The notes under the pieces were generated by a model, which was not told the origin of the DNA, made no database searches, and saw nothing but the letters and a program-made list of their open reading frames with translations. The position numbers were made by a program, and so were the translations under genes. A stretch of 64,000 nt of DNA from Pegea sp. RAD2-039 (taxonomy: Eukaryota; Chordata; Thaliacea; Salpida; Salpidae): the NCBI GenBank assembly GCA_034620365.1, contig JAQGEQ010000322.1, forward strand, positions 327,153 through 391,152, in the 5' to 3' direction. Of this stretch, positions 40,600-58,821 are shown piece by piece. Position 1 is the first letter of the stretch. Every line of letters begins with the position of its first letter.

Positions 40600-42115
40600 T
40601 ACTTTATCGCCTACAAATACTAGTTTCAGATCAAGTCGCTCAACCATGAACACCAATTACAGAAAAAATGCAAAGAACAAAACAGGTCTTTGTGTATTGA
40701 GTTCATCAACTTCGATAAAGCTAGTAGAAAGGGTCTGTTTCGAAACTGTTGAAGATTAGCTGCCCGCCTAGCATCCTCAATATGGCAAAATTATCTCACA
40801 CGAGAATTAAGGGAACAGTTTAGTAGGACCGGGAGCTACTCTGTACCATTCACCATCAAAATTAGAGATATTTTTTCAACGCTATCATACGTATTGTTTT
40901 AATATTTCTAAAACAAGCGTTTTCTGAAGGAATTTACCTCCATTCAAGGACCAATAAAAGCCTTTCTAATGTAGTACATCTAAAGGCGAAAAGCAAGGTA
41001 AAAAAGATCTACATCTGCGACCTACTGTTTGCTGATGATGCAGCAATTGTTTCACAATCAGCAAGAGAACTACAGACGCTGATAGACCGATTCTCAGCAT
41101 CCAGCAAAGACTTTAGAATGAGAACTCAAAAATAACGTCATCAATATCAGTAGAAGTCGAGATAAACTGCTGCATCGGTAAAGAATCTGGCATATCTACA
41201 AGGTTCACTTTCAGGGTTTGAGATAATCAAAGCTAGTTATCAGAACCAAGGCTGCCATCTATAGAGTCTTTGTCTACAGTACGTTATTGTACGTCAACAA
41301 AGCTTGAACTTTGTCGAAGACTAACGAAAATAAACTGAACACCTTTTATTTTCGTTGTCTTGTCGTATATTACGTTTAATTTGTTAATTTATTAAAATAA
41401 ATGCGAAGGAGGGTGCCTGAGGAGAGCACTTCTCGCTAACACACATTCTCACAAATAACATCTATTTAGTCAAAAATATAGAAAGCAAAAGATGTAACAT
41501 ATGGTATTTCAGTAGTCCTCAAAGCATATAACAGTGAGCAATTACATGGAATGTTAATCATATAAAAAAAAGGAAAAATTCACAGTTTAGAAATGGCAAT
41601 GTTGGCAATATTATAACGGTTCAACTTCTGCTAACGTGGCAGAAAAGGATCTCAAACAAGAAAGTCTTAATATCCACTGGTTTGACAACAATGTACAATA
41701 TGCTAAGCAAGCAAAGACTTCGCTGGCTCAGACACGTCCGTTGAATAGAAGACGGACGGTTCCCAAAGAATCTGTTACACGGGAAACTATCTAAAGGCAA
41801 ACGCAGCATCGACTGTTCCTGTCTACGTTTCAAAGACACATGCAAGCGCGATATGAAATCGCTTAACATCAATACTAGCAACTAGGAAGATATCGCAGCG
41901 GATCGCTCCGAATAGCGCTCCCTGCTTCGCAAGCAACTGAAAAAGATAATAAACCAGCTTTAAAGAAAAGAACAAAACCCTAATTTCCATTCTATTTCAC
42001 TAAGTCTTGCTCGTATATTTTGTGCATATTTCACTATGTTTTTGCTTTGTTATTTTAACGTCATCACTCAGAGCACAGCCCACATGGCCGTTCTCGGTCG
42101 AAGCAGGCCCTAGTA
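40600..42115 (+). mobile_element. Decayed RTE-like LINE with reverse transcriptase
   Basis: Frame-broken translation follows the reverse transcriptase of animal RTE-type LINEs: EKCKEQNRSLCIEFINFDKAS (40667-40730), then after a damaged middle EGIYLHSRTNKSLSNV (about 40928) and DLLFADDAAIVSQSARELQ (41018-41075), which carries the F-A-D-D catalytic motif. The C-terminal part MYNMLSKQRLRWLRHVRR and GRFPKNLLHGKLSKGKRS is at 41690-41810. Between the last two parts, 41385-41632 is a foreign insertion. Several stops and shifts show the copy is inactive. The 3' UTR ends near 42115 with the same ATGGCCGTTCTCGGTCGAAG sequence as the fragment at 40210-40345. Confidence 0.85.
41385..41632 (-). mobile_element. 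LINE 3' tail inserted in another LINE (copy 2)
   Basis: Nearly identical to 3001-3254, the tail of the CR1-like element, and in the same orientation. It interrupts the RTE-like reverse transcriptase frame: coding continues on the far side at LPTWQKRISNKKV. Only the 3' end was inserted, as is usual for 5'-truncated LINE copies. Confidence 0.8.
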
Positions 42116-42972
42116 GGTTTGATTTTTCTAGCTTTGCTTTTATTTTAGTTGAACAAATCAAGTAATTGTTTGCAAAGAAATACTTTACAGTTCTTGTTTT
42201 ATGCTTAGCTGTTTTTTAATGAATAGGACAAATTCATATATAATGAAAATATATGCGAAGTCATTAAAAAGTAAGGAATTTTCAAAAGTTGAAATAATGA
42301 AAATCATATTAATTAAAAGCTTATCAGATTGTGAAAAGTGCTATTTGGAAATCAGCTACATAAATTGTTTTCTTGCTTTTTATTGTAAAAAAGTTTATAA
42401 AAGAAACATATTTATGTTTAGGCATTTTTTAGTTTTTCATAAAGTGTTTATCTTTTTAACTTTAAAGTTTTTTTTATAGCTAATAACAAATATTAAAATA
42501 AAGCTATCAGCAAGAAAGTACTTTTGCAATAATCTTAAGTTTATTTTTGAACCTACCAAATTATGTTATATAAATGAAATATTTCTATAAGATTATTTGT
42601 TTGGTATATTAACTTATTTAAAATTACAGTTTTTCTAACTTAATTCAAAGTCTTTTTTTCAGCTGAATTTATGATTGTCGTTTTATTATATTATTTTTTT
42701 TAGTCAGTTGATTTTTTAGAAATTGTAAATAAAAAACCAAAGCATGGTTTTGAAAAAAAATATTTTGTTTAAAGTTTTTATGATATTTTTTATCAAGTTT
42801 TCTGATCTACTTAATTTTATAAATAAAATATTTTAGTAGTAATGTTTTAAATGCTGGTTTCTTGTCAGCCATAAATTTAGAGTTTCTTTTTAATAATCTT
42901 AATGTTGCTTATCTTTTATGTCAATAAAAATTAGTACACTTACAACAGAATTTTTATTTATTTATTTATAAA
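42116..42972. other. AT-rich gap upstream of the pseudokinase gene
   Basis: Only low-complexity AT-rich sequence; a 92-codon chance frame at 42201-42479 has no family resemblance. Confidence 0.5.
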
Positions 42973-44297
42973 ATGAATAATTCTGACCAACCAATATTTT
43001 TTGAAACAACCTTTCTGGCCAACTACCAACGAATCTCCACAAAGACTCAGTTGTTTGCTTACAAGAAATGTAACCTGGGTAAGAATTATTTGTTATTATT
43101 TATAAGACAAAATATAACAATATATTTACAGCAATTAGAAAGACTGACAGTAAGACTGTGGCTTACCAAGTTCTTTCTAAATTTACTCCATTAATAAACT
43201 GTCAAGTGTTGGAATATCTGCATACTTGGAAAAGCGCTTGTATATGTAGTAAAAATGGTCAGATTTTACTTTGTAAATTTGTCATTTATTGAAGTATAAA
43301 ATTTAAATAGAACTTAAATTTTTTTAACTGAACTTAACAACCAAATCTATAATCTTAAAGGGATTCTTCAACTTTTTGATATCATTGAAGAAAGTGATAA
43401 AATAATTGTAATAGTTGAATACAATGACTCCTACCTTACTTTGAATCAATATAAAGATGATTACTTGAATTTCAAATATGAGTCAAATATTCAAAAAGAA
43501 AAAAAAGTTCAACAAATTTTAATAAAGGTAATTGTAAGAATTGGTTTTAACTTTTTCAAAACTTGTTAAAACTGCCTTCAGCTTATTAATATCATTCAAA
43601 AATGCTATGATAATAATATTCGTGTTCGGAGATTATGCTGTGATATCATACTTGTTGATCCTGAAACACAAGAAATTAAGATATCTGGACTAAGTGATGA
43701 ACCATTTGTTGCTGTAAGTTCAATTATTAAAGTTCAGTATTCCGAAATAACTTATAAATTAAAAATACTTTTAAACCTTCAACAACTTGAAATATATTTC
43801 AGCTTTGAGTTATAAATCTTACTTAAATTTTTTCCAAAGAAATTAAACAACTGAAATTATTCTAAGATGTCGTGAATATTTACAAGCATTTACCAGATTA
43901 AATTTTTAAAAATATAATGTTATCAAAATTTTACAATCTTTTAAAATTGTATAAACTTAAAACAAGTTCTTTTTTTTGTAAACTAAATTAGTTTAACTAA
44001 AAATTAATTTAATTTTAATAAGTGTTGTGACCATGGATATCAAAACTGAATAACTGTTTATAGGTTGATAAAAAACCGTATTACATAAATGAGTTTTTCG
44101 ATTTAAAGAAACTAACTCATAAATTACTTGAGAGTGTATTTGCTGATGAAAAAGGAAGAAGTAATCCAGAATTTGAAAAACATATTTCATCTGATTGCAA
44201 AAGTTTTTTGAGACTTGATAATAATGCAAAGTTTTTGGATTTCAAACAGCATCCATTCTTGACACTTCAACCAAGCTGGGAGTGTTTACTTGCATAA
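42973..44297 (+). CDS. Small protein-kinase-like protein, predicted pseudokinase
   Basis: Five exons (42973-43078, 43132-43257, 43361-43527, 43582-43713, 44064-44297) join to 254 residues, about one kinase domain. The order of motifs follows a kinase fold: beta-strand pair with AIRKTDSKTVAYQVL (residues 36-50), GILQLFDIIEESDKIIVIVEY (hinge), a catalytic-loop position RVRRLCCDIILVDPET (147-162), KISGLSD (166-172), and a C-lobe end DFKQHPFLTLQP. The key residues are gone: the VAIK lysine is Gln (about 48), HRD reads RRL, and DFG reads GLS. It probably cannot transfer phosphate in the usual way and may act as a scaffold or decoy. The general pattern recalls PIM/CAMK-type domains, but the closest family is uncertain. 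Confidence 0.75.
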
Positions 44298-44790
44298 CTG
44301 CTGAGTATAAAAAAATCTTTCAAAAGTTGAAGTGATGTATTTTAACTTTACTCGAAATATAATTTTTCTTTGAGTAATTGCGAATTTTTACCACAAAATA
44401 AAAATGTTGATGCAGTATGTATTCAAGAAAGCATATTAGTTTTCTAACTTATTGACATAAATGTTTAATTAAAGCCCGATTTTGTTGCAGGAGATATTTT
44501 ACATTTACATTATACACTTAGATAGTCAATTTTCAAAAACTATTCTTTGAATTATAGATTAAAGTTTATTTAAACGTTTATTTATATTTCATTCGAAGCA
44601 TGATATCTCTTATAGCGAAAAATACAAAACAATATGAGCTGAAAAATAATGAAAAGGTCTTAAGTATCACAATTTATCACAGTTAAGATAGAAAGAATAG
44701 AATACTCTAGAAGCATAAGCAAAATATAAATTGTGATTTAAAAAAAATTGGTGTAACCAAACAAGTGAGAAAACTGGCAGTGTATTTATA
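44298..44790. other. Convergent gap
   Basis: AT-rich DNA between the pseudokinase stop (+) and a minus-strand terminal exon. Nothing else seen. Confidence 0.5.
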
Positions 44791-44969
44791 TCACTTGTTA
44801 AGTAAACTGCTTGGGTCATTAAAATAATTTTTTAAAGAAGGGATTAGTTTTGATGTAGTGATAAGGTCACCCTGGTAAAAAGCTGTTGCTCCAATTGGTG
44901 TTAATAAAGTTGCTGGTTTATTTTCCTTAAAGATTTTAGTAGATGAGTATAATTCACGATAGAAAAAAG
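44791..44969 (-). CDS. Terminal exon of an unrecognised minus-strand gene
   Basis: On the minus strand a strong acceptor (TTTTTTTTCAG, ending 44970) precedes a 59-codon frame ending TGA at 44791-44793. The peptide is protein-like: FFYRELYSSTKIFKENKPA, then LLTPIGATAFYQGDLITTS and a tail NDPSSLLNK. The incoming phase requires one base from an upstream exon, but no partner exon was found before the plus-strand seven-helix gene begins at 45150. Upstream exons could lie within or beyond that gene's introns. I do not recognise the family. Confidence 0.5.
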
Positions 44970-45149
44970 CTGAAAAAAAACTTAGTAATAGGACAATTTA
45001 GAAAAGAAGTATACACTTTTAACTACAAATGTAAACTAACAAATAACATAGAAATTAACAAAGATAATAGCAACATTTTCATGTTAGTATTATAAAAAAA
45101 GTTTGATAATGTTGGTTCATGCATATATTCAAATTAAAAGTCTGAAAAA

Positions 45150-46314
45150 ATGAATTATCGACCAAATGTAAGTTGTTTTTCGTAGTAAATGCAATGGATT
45201 AAAACGTTTGTTTAAATTGAACTCTTTTCAAAGACATTCCATCAAAAATATGCTGAGGTTTTAGCTTAATTGCTGAATATGAATAATTGATTAGTTATAT
45301 GGTTTTAGCATCATGTAAAAAAACAAAAAAAATGAAATAAAAATTTTGTGCAGTAGATAAAAACTCTGAGTTAAATAAATGAATGTCTTCAAAGGAGTAC
45401 CATATGAAGCATATTAATAGAATATGGAATTGTACTTTTATGTTCTCTTGGTTTTTGTTTTTTTCACATTTTATGTATCGTTATCATCACTATTTTATTA
45501 TGTGAGAACAAAATCTGACCCACTACAAGCGAATAAATTTAGCTTACTGCTTTTGGTTTCATCTGTCTTAGTGAGCTGTCAAGCAATAGTTTTGTTTGTC
45601 GATGAGGTAATTAGTGATTTTAAAGATCAAGAATCAAGCTTTTTTCTTGTCAGTTTACCCATTCAGAAAGCTTTTATGTATATAGCAAGATGTGTTTTAC
45701 AAATCAAAATTTGGTATCAGCTGAACATGATTCTTAGAAAACGAGCTAATAATGTTTACAAAATTCTCTTGGTAACTAAAATTGCTTTTATTGTTGTTTT
45801 AATATCTTCAATTTTACTTATTTTTCTTCCAAGCCTCAGTAACTTTATTGAGGAGACTGATGGTGCTCCGAAATACTTTAGTACTCTTTTGATGCTCAAT
45901 ATTTTTATTCCGCTTCTTTACATTCTAAATTCTTTATCAAGACTATTCGTGATCGTTCTTGTAATAATAGAAGTCTGTAAACACACAAAATGCAGCCTTA
46001 GAAATAGTTTTGATTGTGGGAAACTGCAGAAACTCTTACGCCGCCTTGCTGTATTTATTTTGGTAATTTTTATAAATGATTTTGCTTTCTTAGTTATTGC
46101 TATGACTTTAAACAAAGAAAGAGTAAATATATATCGAAACTTTCTACCTACGATTGCACTTTTTAACAGTTTTTTAAACATTATTTTTGTTAACCTGATT
46201 TTTGCTGATTACAAAAAACGTCTTTTATTTTTACAATGTAAATGTATTTGTAAAAAACGATTGCCACCACCTCAAGTTATCATTTTTTTGATATCTTTGA
46301 AACGACATAAATAA
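45150..46314 (+). CDS. Seven-transmembrane protein, orphan receptor-like
   Basis: A 296-codon open exon (ATG 45424 to TAA 46314) encodes seven hydrophobic segments of 20-25 residues: LYFYVLLVFVFFTFYV, LLLLVSSVLVSC, a third around FMYIARCVLQI, ILLVTKIAFIVVLISSILLIF, LLMLNIFIPLLYILNSL with LFVIVLVIIEVC, LAVFILVIFINDFAFLVIAM, and IALFNSFLNIIFVNLIFADY followed by basic and Cys-rich KKRLLFLQCKCICKKR, which could be palmitoylated. This layout resembles a G-protein-coupled receptor with a very short N-terminus, although DRY and NPxxY motifs are not evident. A possible first exon at 45150-45167 (MNYRPN, perfect GTAAGT donor) joins in frame to an acceptor at 45419-45420, giving 303 residues. An AATAAA lies at 46316-46321. 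Confidence 0.7.
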
Positions 46315-46321
46315 TAATAAA

Positions 46322-47001
46322 CTAAACTTGATGCCCCTCAACCATTGGTGAATCCTAATGTCTAACTTTGAGAACAAACTACTGACTGAAAAAACCGTAG
46401 AATCCTTTCTAAAATATTTAAATATTCTATTTCTACACTTCAAATCTTTTGAGAGAGCTTTGTTTAATTGATCTTAATTCATAAGTAATATTTTGTTGTA
46501 TACTTGTAGAAATAGTTTGTATAAAGAATAAAAGTAATATTTATTGTCTATTTCCTTGTCGTTTATTATTAGTCTATCAAGGCTTAAAAGTAGAGGATAT
46601 AATACACAAGCAAGGGAGGTTCATCTTTAAATTTATTCAAAAGGAAATCTAAGAGGTGAGACAAAGTTTTTCTATAAAAAAAATTTACGAAAAAAAACTG
46701 ATTTACTTCTGCAGTGTAATGGATGTTAGATTTAAGTTGTGATATTCTTCTGATAAAATAAAGTTTGTTTAATAGTTACAAATTTATCTTTATTTTTTAC
46801 AGTTTATAAAATTAAAGCTGCGACAATAGTTCAGTGATTTAGAAACAAAAAATAAAATTTGGCAAATAAGATCAATGTTGATTGAACTGATAAAAATCCA
46901 TAATATTTTGATGGTAGTGATGAAGATAGAAATTCAATCAGTTTGCTAAATGCATTTATTGAAATTAAGATCAATTATAAAAAATATAAACGATTCATTA
47001 T
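46322..47001. other. Convergent gap
   Basis: AT-rich DNA between the seven-helix gene (+) and the end of the dioxygenase gene (-). No further feature supported. Confidence 0.5.
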
Positions 47002-50000
47002 CTATAAAGAGCTTCCATTTCCAATAATCGTTTCTCTAACTTCTATTCCAAGCTTTCGACCAAGAATAACATATTTGTTTCTTAACTCTTCCATGCTACA
47101 ATATGTCCCCTGTGGTTTAATTCAATTATTTCTAAGTTTTATATTATTATATAGTTATTATGTAGTTATTATGTAGTTATTATGTATTTATTATATAGTT
47201 ATTATATAGTTATTATGTAGTTATTATGCAGTTATTATATAGTTATTATATAGTTATTATGTATTTATTATATAGTTATTATATAGTTATTATATAGTTA
47301 TTATGTAGGAATTAATTTCAAATTGTGAAAAAAATAATCAAAACGTTTTATTTAAAATTCGTATTTCTAGTTGATAAATGTGATTATTAACCTGGAGACG
47401 TCTTTTGCCCCCGTTGCTAGTATAAGCTTCTCGTGAATGAAGCATTCTTCGATTGTTGAATAACAACAAATCTCCGGGGTAAAGTCGGAAATTAAACTAG
47501 AAAACATCTTAGCTGTTATAAATGTATCAAAACAAATAAAATTTTCAACATATACTTGAAGGTCTTTGTTGACTGTTAGAGAATGCAACTTCTTATAAGC
47601 ACTATAAAACGTTTCCACGTCATTTTCGTGTACTCGAAGCGTTTGTTCAGTTCCTGGATTCCAGGCACAAGCAACTATCTAAAAGACAGATTTTCTATTT
47701 AAACCAGATTTTAGAGGAATTGTAAAACCTCTCCGTCATAATCCACACTGATAATTGGTTTCCGATGTAACACAAAAATAGGGTCCTTTTTTTTATAGTC
47801 TGTTATAGAAAACGTAACAGGAACTCGTGTAAGGACTTCAAAATCTTTTGGAAAACGTTCTCGGAGGAGACGTGCGGCTTCAAACATATCAACAAGGATT
47901 GAGTTGCCTCCGTCAACACAGTCATCATATCTTTAATAATTTAAAGAAATGAGATTTTTATCCATCTAGTTTGGCAGCTTTTAAGTAAACAAACTCATTC
48001 AAACAATAAACAGTAGAAGGATTATAGATGAAGCTTTCAAATAAGCAAATAATACGATGAACATTGAACTTCAATTGTCAAACATACACTATTTGGTAAA
48101 CATTTGTAAATCATATCACCAATTTCATTCGTAAATTGTATTTTTAAATAAACAGAAATATTTATTTAAATCTAACGATGAAATTACAAGTTGAGTAAAA
48201 AAAATAAATTTATCATCAAGTATTACATCTATAGCATGTAACAATTGAATTCCTGGGGCTGACTCCAGATGTACTACATCCATATGTAAGGGTAAAGCCA
48301 CAGAGCTATAAGCTAAATTAGCAGTGCTTCCGAAATCGTAAACATCAAACATCTAGTTTGTTTTAAATAGAAATTTAGAGTTATTTGTTGAACTAAAAAG
48401 TTTGTTCACAAGACCATACTCGTAAACATCTTTTAAGTAAATTTAAATGAAATAATCAAATGTTTGTAAAAGGTTTTTTCAAGTACATCAAAATAAAAGC
48501 GAACAGAACAACACGAGATTTATAAGATACCTTTTCATAAGTTCCGTATACCAATGGAGATATTTGTTCAGCGATCTACAAGGGTAAAGTTTAGCTAAAT
48601 ATTATAAAAATATTTATATAATATAAAAGTTTAGCTATAAAAAGGTTAACTTTATATTAGTTTCATAATTGAAATACTGGAAGAAAATGAAAACACAAAA
48701 AATACCTCTATAACCTTGCCTTCAATGCGAGGAACATTTTTAACAATACTAAACCCAACTTCAATCATAGTTTCAAACCATCTAAAATTAAAAGTAGAAC
48801 GTATTTAGTGTTGTCCTAAAAAAAAAACATTTTCTAAATAAATATTATTCGTTTATTTAGTTTTGAAATTGAAATAATGACAAAACTAAATTGAAAATTG
48901 GATTAAAGAAAAATACTTAAAAATCAGGAAACTTTATTTTAATCTAATTCTATATCAAGAGAGTCTTTCACTGATCTTCATAAACAGAAGTAGAAGACGG
49001 ACTGAAGCTGATACTTCCTTCATGTCTGCGCATAATTAAAGTGGACAGTAGCTTAATCTTCTGGTCGGTGACCTGGGACAGTGACACTGAAGTCAACGGT
49101 GTAAATTATCTGTCTGGTTTTAATCCTACAACCTTTCTAGAATCAATCACAAGGGGGGGGAGAATCACAAGAATCTTAATGAACAAATGTTTATTTGATA
49201 AATGAAAATACAAACTTAAAACGTCCTTCATCACTTAAAGTATCTTTGTACTGTAAAGTAGGAAGCGGAGATTTGGTTGGATCCCAAAAAGTCATTCTTC
49301 TTGAAGAGATCATTTTTGAGAGTGATTTTTCAGAATAACACATTTCTCGAAGGAATTTGAGCGGCAGTATTACTACATGATCTTCCTCAACATTTAGTTT
49401 CAGTTCAATTTGTTCTTAAAAAGTGAAAAAAAAACATCAATACTAGATTCTTATAATAAATAAAGATTAAAAAACTTTAATTGTATAATAAATAGATCAA
49501 CTTATAAATAAAAAACAATTATTTGTATATAATCAGTAGACTTTAAGCATCAAACAAAAGATAATTTAGATGTTTCTACCTGAATCATCTTTATCTTTTG
49601 AAACTTTGACATCTGTAATATAAAGGTCATCTACAAAAGTTGTCCGATCGATATTACTTTCTCCAGTTATGTTTCGTTTGCATTCAGGACAAAAACAGTT
49701 AAATCTCAACCACGAGGAATGGAACCTATCAAAAAATAAACCAGCTTATACAATTTGAGGTTTAAATAGATCATGTGACATGTTAAGTGAATCAGATGTA
49801 TATGACTATTTATAATCATTATTTAATTTATTTATGCAAGAAAATATTTCTACTTATATGTAAAAGTATTGTAAGAATAACTAAAACTGTAGCTTTTAAT
49901 CCTATAAAGAATTTAGTTTATTTGTATCTTAGAGGTTAAAGAACCCATTCATCAACCAAGTGAGATTGACAAGCTTGTATAAGTAAAGCGATGAAAGTAA

Positions 50001-50703
50001 AAAGCAAATCACGAGTTGTCAGTTGAAGCCAAGAAAATTAACAAAACAAGAATATAAGATGAATGCTATAACACAAAAATGTTAACAGATTTTAATTAAG
50101 AATATGTTCTTATTAGTACCTGCTTATATGGTCATCTTTCCAAGTAATTTCTATTAACCTTCTGTTTGAAATAATTTCAAGTTTCTTTACTTGGAATTCA
50201 GGTAAAGAAGAGTTTTTTAAAGCTACATTTTTAGCTGATATAGGTGAGTTCAAATGAAAACATCTGCTTCCAACCAATCTTGAAAGCAAACTTCTATTTG
50301 AGGTTTGCTTAAAGTATACTAGAAAACAGATTTTTGTCTTAAATCAATTGGTTATGAAAAGAATAACTTAAACCAACTATATAAATATGTTCTGTTAACT
50401 AATAACATCCATATAACACAAATATAATAAGTGTTGAAACATAAATATTGTTTGATTTAAAATTTGTATAAAGAAACTCTTTTTGTTAAATAATCTGCTA
50501 AATTTGTTAACTAGAATTATTATTTATTTGTCTTTGTATCAAATCATTAAGTGTAATAAATGTGAAAAAACAAAATGCAAAAATTAGCTGCTAATAACAA
50601 AAAGCTTACATTGTGAAGATATTTTTTGAGAATTATTCAAAAAGTATCTGCTAAGATGATTGCTCAAAAAATACAATCCAGGAAAATTTTGAAAAATTTT
50701 CAT
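47002..50703 (-). CDS. Gamma-butyrobetaine/trimethyllysine dioxygenase family protein (possible frame break)
   Basis: Minus-strand exons: 50610-50703, 50120-50318, 49580-49725, 49216-49414, 48706-48781, 48531-48575, 48227-48352, 47729-47930, 47556-47678, 47392-47496 and 47002-47109. The N-terminal zinc-binding domain has WLRFNCFCPEC and a later His in EEDHVVIL. The catalytic jelly-roll has the iron ligands HMD (PLHMDVVHLE) and His in NNRRMLHSREAY, with GIQLLH and YPGDLLLFN as in BBOX1 and TMLHE. These Fe(II)/2-oxoglutarate enzymes carry out hydroxylations in carnitine synthesis. The first exon (MKIFQNFPGLYFLSNHLSRY) could be a mitochondrial presequence. All joins are in phase except exon 7 to exon 8 (48227 to 47930), where the frames differ by two bases, so a micro-exon is missing from the model or the gene is damaged. 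About 474 residues. Confidence 0.88.
47147..47310. repeat. 11-bp minisatellite in the dioxygenase gene's last intron
   Basis: About 15 copies of TAGTTATTATG / TAGTTATTATA, tandem and slightly degenerate, between the last two exons (47109 and 47392). It adjoins the acceptor of the final 108-nt exon. Confidence 0.95.
48782..49215. other. Dioxygenase intron with GC-richer insert
   Basis: A 434-nt intron; 48960-49165 is noticeably richer in GC than other introns here and contains an 8-G run (49154-49161). It could be a transposon fragment but shows no recognisable coding or terminal repeats. Confidence 0.4.
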
Positions 50704-51618
50704 TTCTACTTGTAAAGTTAATAGTAAGCTTGCTGTACTATGCAGTATATTGTTTATACTGAGTTTTGCAAAAATATTAACTTTTTAAGTTTAAAACTAA
50801 ATCCAATTTCGCCCAGCGATAGTAAACACATGATAAAATTATGAGATAGCAAAGAACATTTTCAAAATTAATCAAAATCCATTATCAGATGTTTATGAAA
50901 CAAAACAGTTTTTAAAAAAGCAACTTGTAGTAAGATAACTTTATCTTTTTATTTTAGCTGAAAACAATAAACAAAAACTTAGAAAAAATAATCTTGAAAA
51001 GCTATGAATATGATAAAATTTTGGCTCATCGATTAGACAGAGTAAGTCTTTGGCAGTAAGACCAGACACATTACGGCGTAAAAGTTAGATATTTTCTAAA
51101 ACTTAACTCTTACATAACTTATTCAAACTAAAACTACTTTAGTAATTTTTTTCTAGACTTTGTGTGAATATTCGAAAGTAGAGACAAAAAAACTATGAAA
51201 GCTGATAAAATATATTCAAAATGTTTTATCACAAACAATACTAGGAAAATAATACTCTCGGGTATTTTCTCTATATATCAATTAACCCACAAAACTGACT
51301 TTGGAAGCTTCAATTATTCGTATATTTTCTAGCCTTTCATAAAGCTGTTTTTAAAAAGTCGTCTTTTCATAGCCTCAGGTTATATGTCTTATAGAGATAT
51401 TTTTATTATTACTTACTTTTTAATCTTGAGTTTAGAGGTCGTTTACCTTACAAATTTATTCCTATTAGACAGTATTAGGTTCATTTGTTGAATTTAATTA
51501 AGTTTTATTGTAATTATCTACCTACTTTCATACAAGCTTGAATTATACTTAAATAAACTAATTTCTACTTTAGATTGCTTTGAATAGAAACTCAAATCAC
51601 AGGTTTCTGAAAGAATTC
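50704..51618. other. Divergent promoter-containing gap
   Basis: Lies between the start of the dioxygenase gene (-) and the start of the FG-GAP gene (+), so it should hold both promoters. No specific motif stands out. Confidence 0.5.
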
Positions 51619-57840
<6,222 letters not shown>

Positions 57841-58821
57841 TTAATTTTAGTTATTTGCTAAAAGTGGTTGTAATTAATTCAACAATTTGTTTTTTATATG
57901 TAATATCATCTTTTATAATATCAAATTTAGCTATAAAATCTCTCTTAATTTTTTGATATACTAAAGGCTTTAAAAAGTTTGCTGAAACTATCATGTTTAA
58001 AACCTTTTGAAGTATTTAATTTTGAAAACGGTTGGTTTAAGTTGATAAACGATCAGAAGTTATATATTTGGCTTTAATTGTTAGTTAAATATATTCATTT
58101 CTCAATAAAAACAAAATAAACTAATTGTTCATCTAAAAAAGATGAACAAATGCATCTAAAAAAGGTTTAAAAATCTTTATGAGAAGAGCCTCATACCAAC
58201 AAATACTTAAATGTGATATAAAGGAATTTTATGGTTTGCTAAAATGCAAATAGCTAACAATCAAGTAACTTGTTTTAAGATCTAACAATAAATGTATTAA
58301 CTATTAAAGTTGACTGGTTAAATAGTTAATAGTTAAATATAACATCTAATTATTAGCAACATGATAATATTCACAAACTTTGGTGTACACTTTTAATGCT
58401 TTTTGTATCTATATCTAAAACGTTATTTTAAGAATAATACAGTTTGCAGAGTTTAATAGCTTGAAGATAACAAGGTTTATTTAACGTTAAAAAAGTATTT
58501 GAGATTTTGAAGCCTGCAAACGTGTTACATCAACTAACTTATAATTGAAATGAAAATGCTACTTTTAAAGTAATCGATACTTCAAATAGTTTTATCATTA
58601 TCAAATAGTTCAAGTGTCAAAGTTCAATAGGCTCTTGTTAAATTTGCAGAAAAGTCGTAAGGAATGATATTTACTTTTTAAACTCACTCTCGAAGAACAA
58701 ATCAAAAAAACAAAAATTTATTTAAAATTCTGTTTGAAGCGATAGTCAAGTTAGTAGCAGAGTATGCTGCATTTTTACAAAGCTAATAGATCGAACCATA
58801 AAGTCTTAATTTCGCCCAATT
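57841..58821. other. Convergent gap
   Basis: 3' flanks of the FG-GAP gene (+) and CAP gene (-). AT-rich, no further feature supported. Confidence 0.5.
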
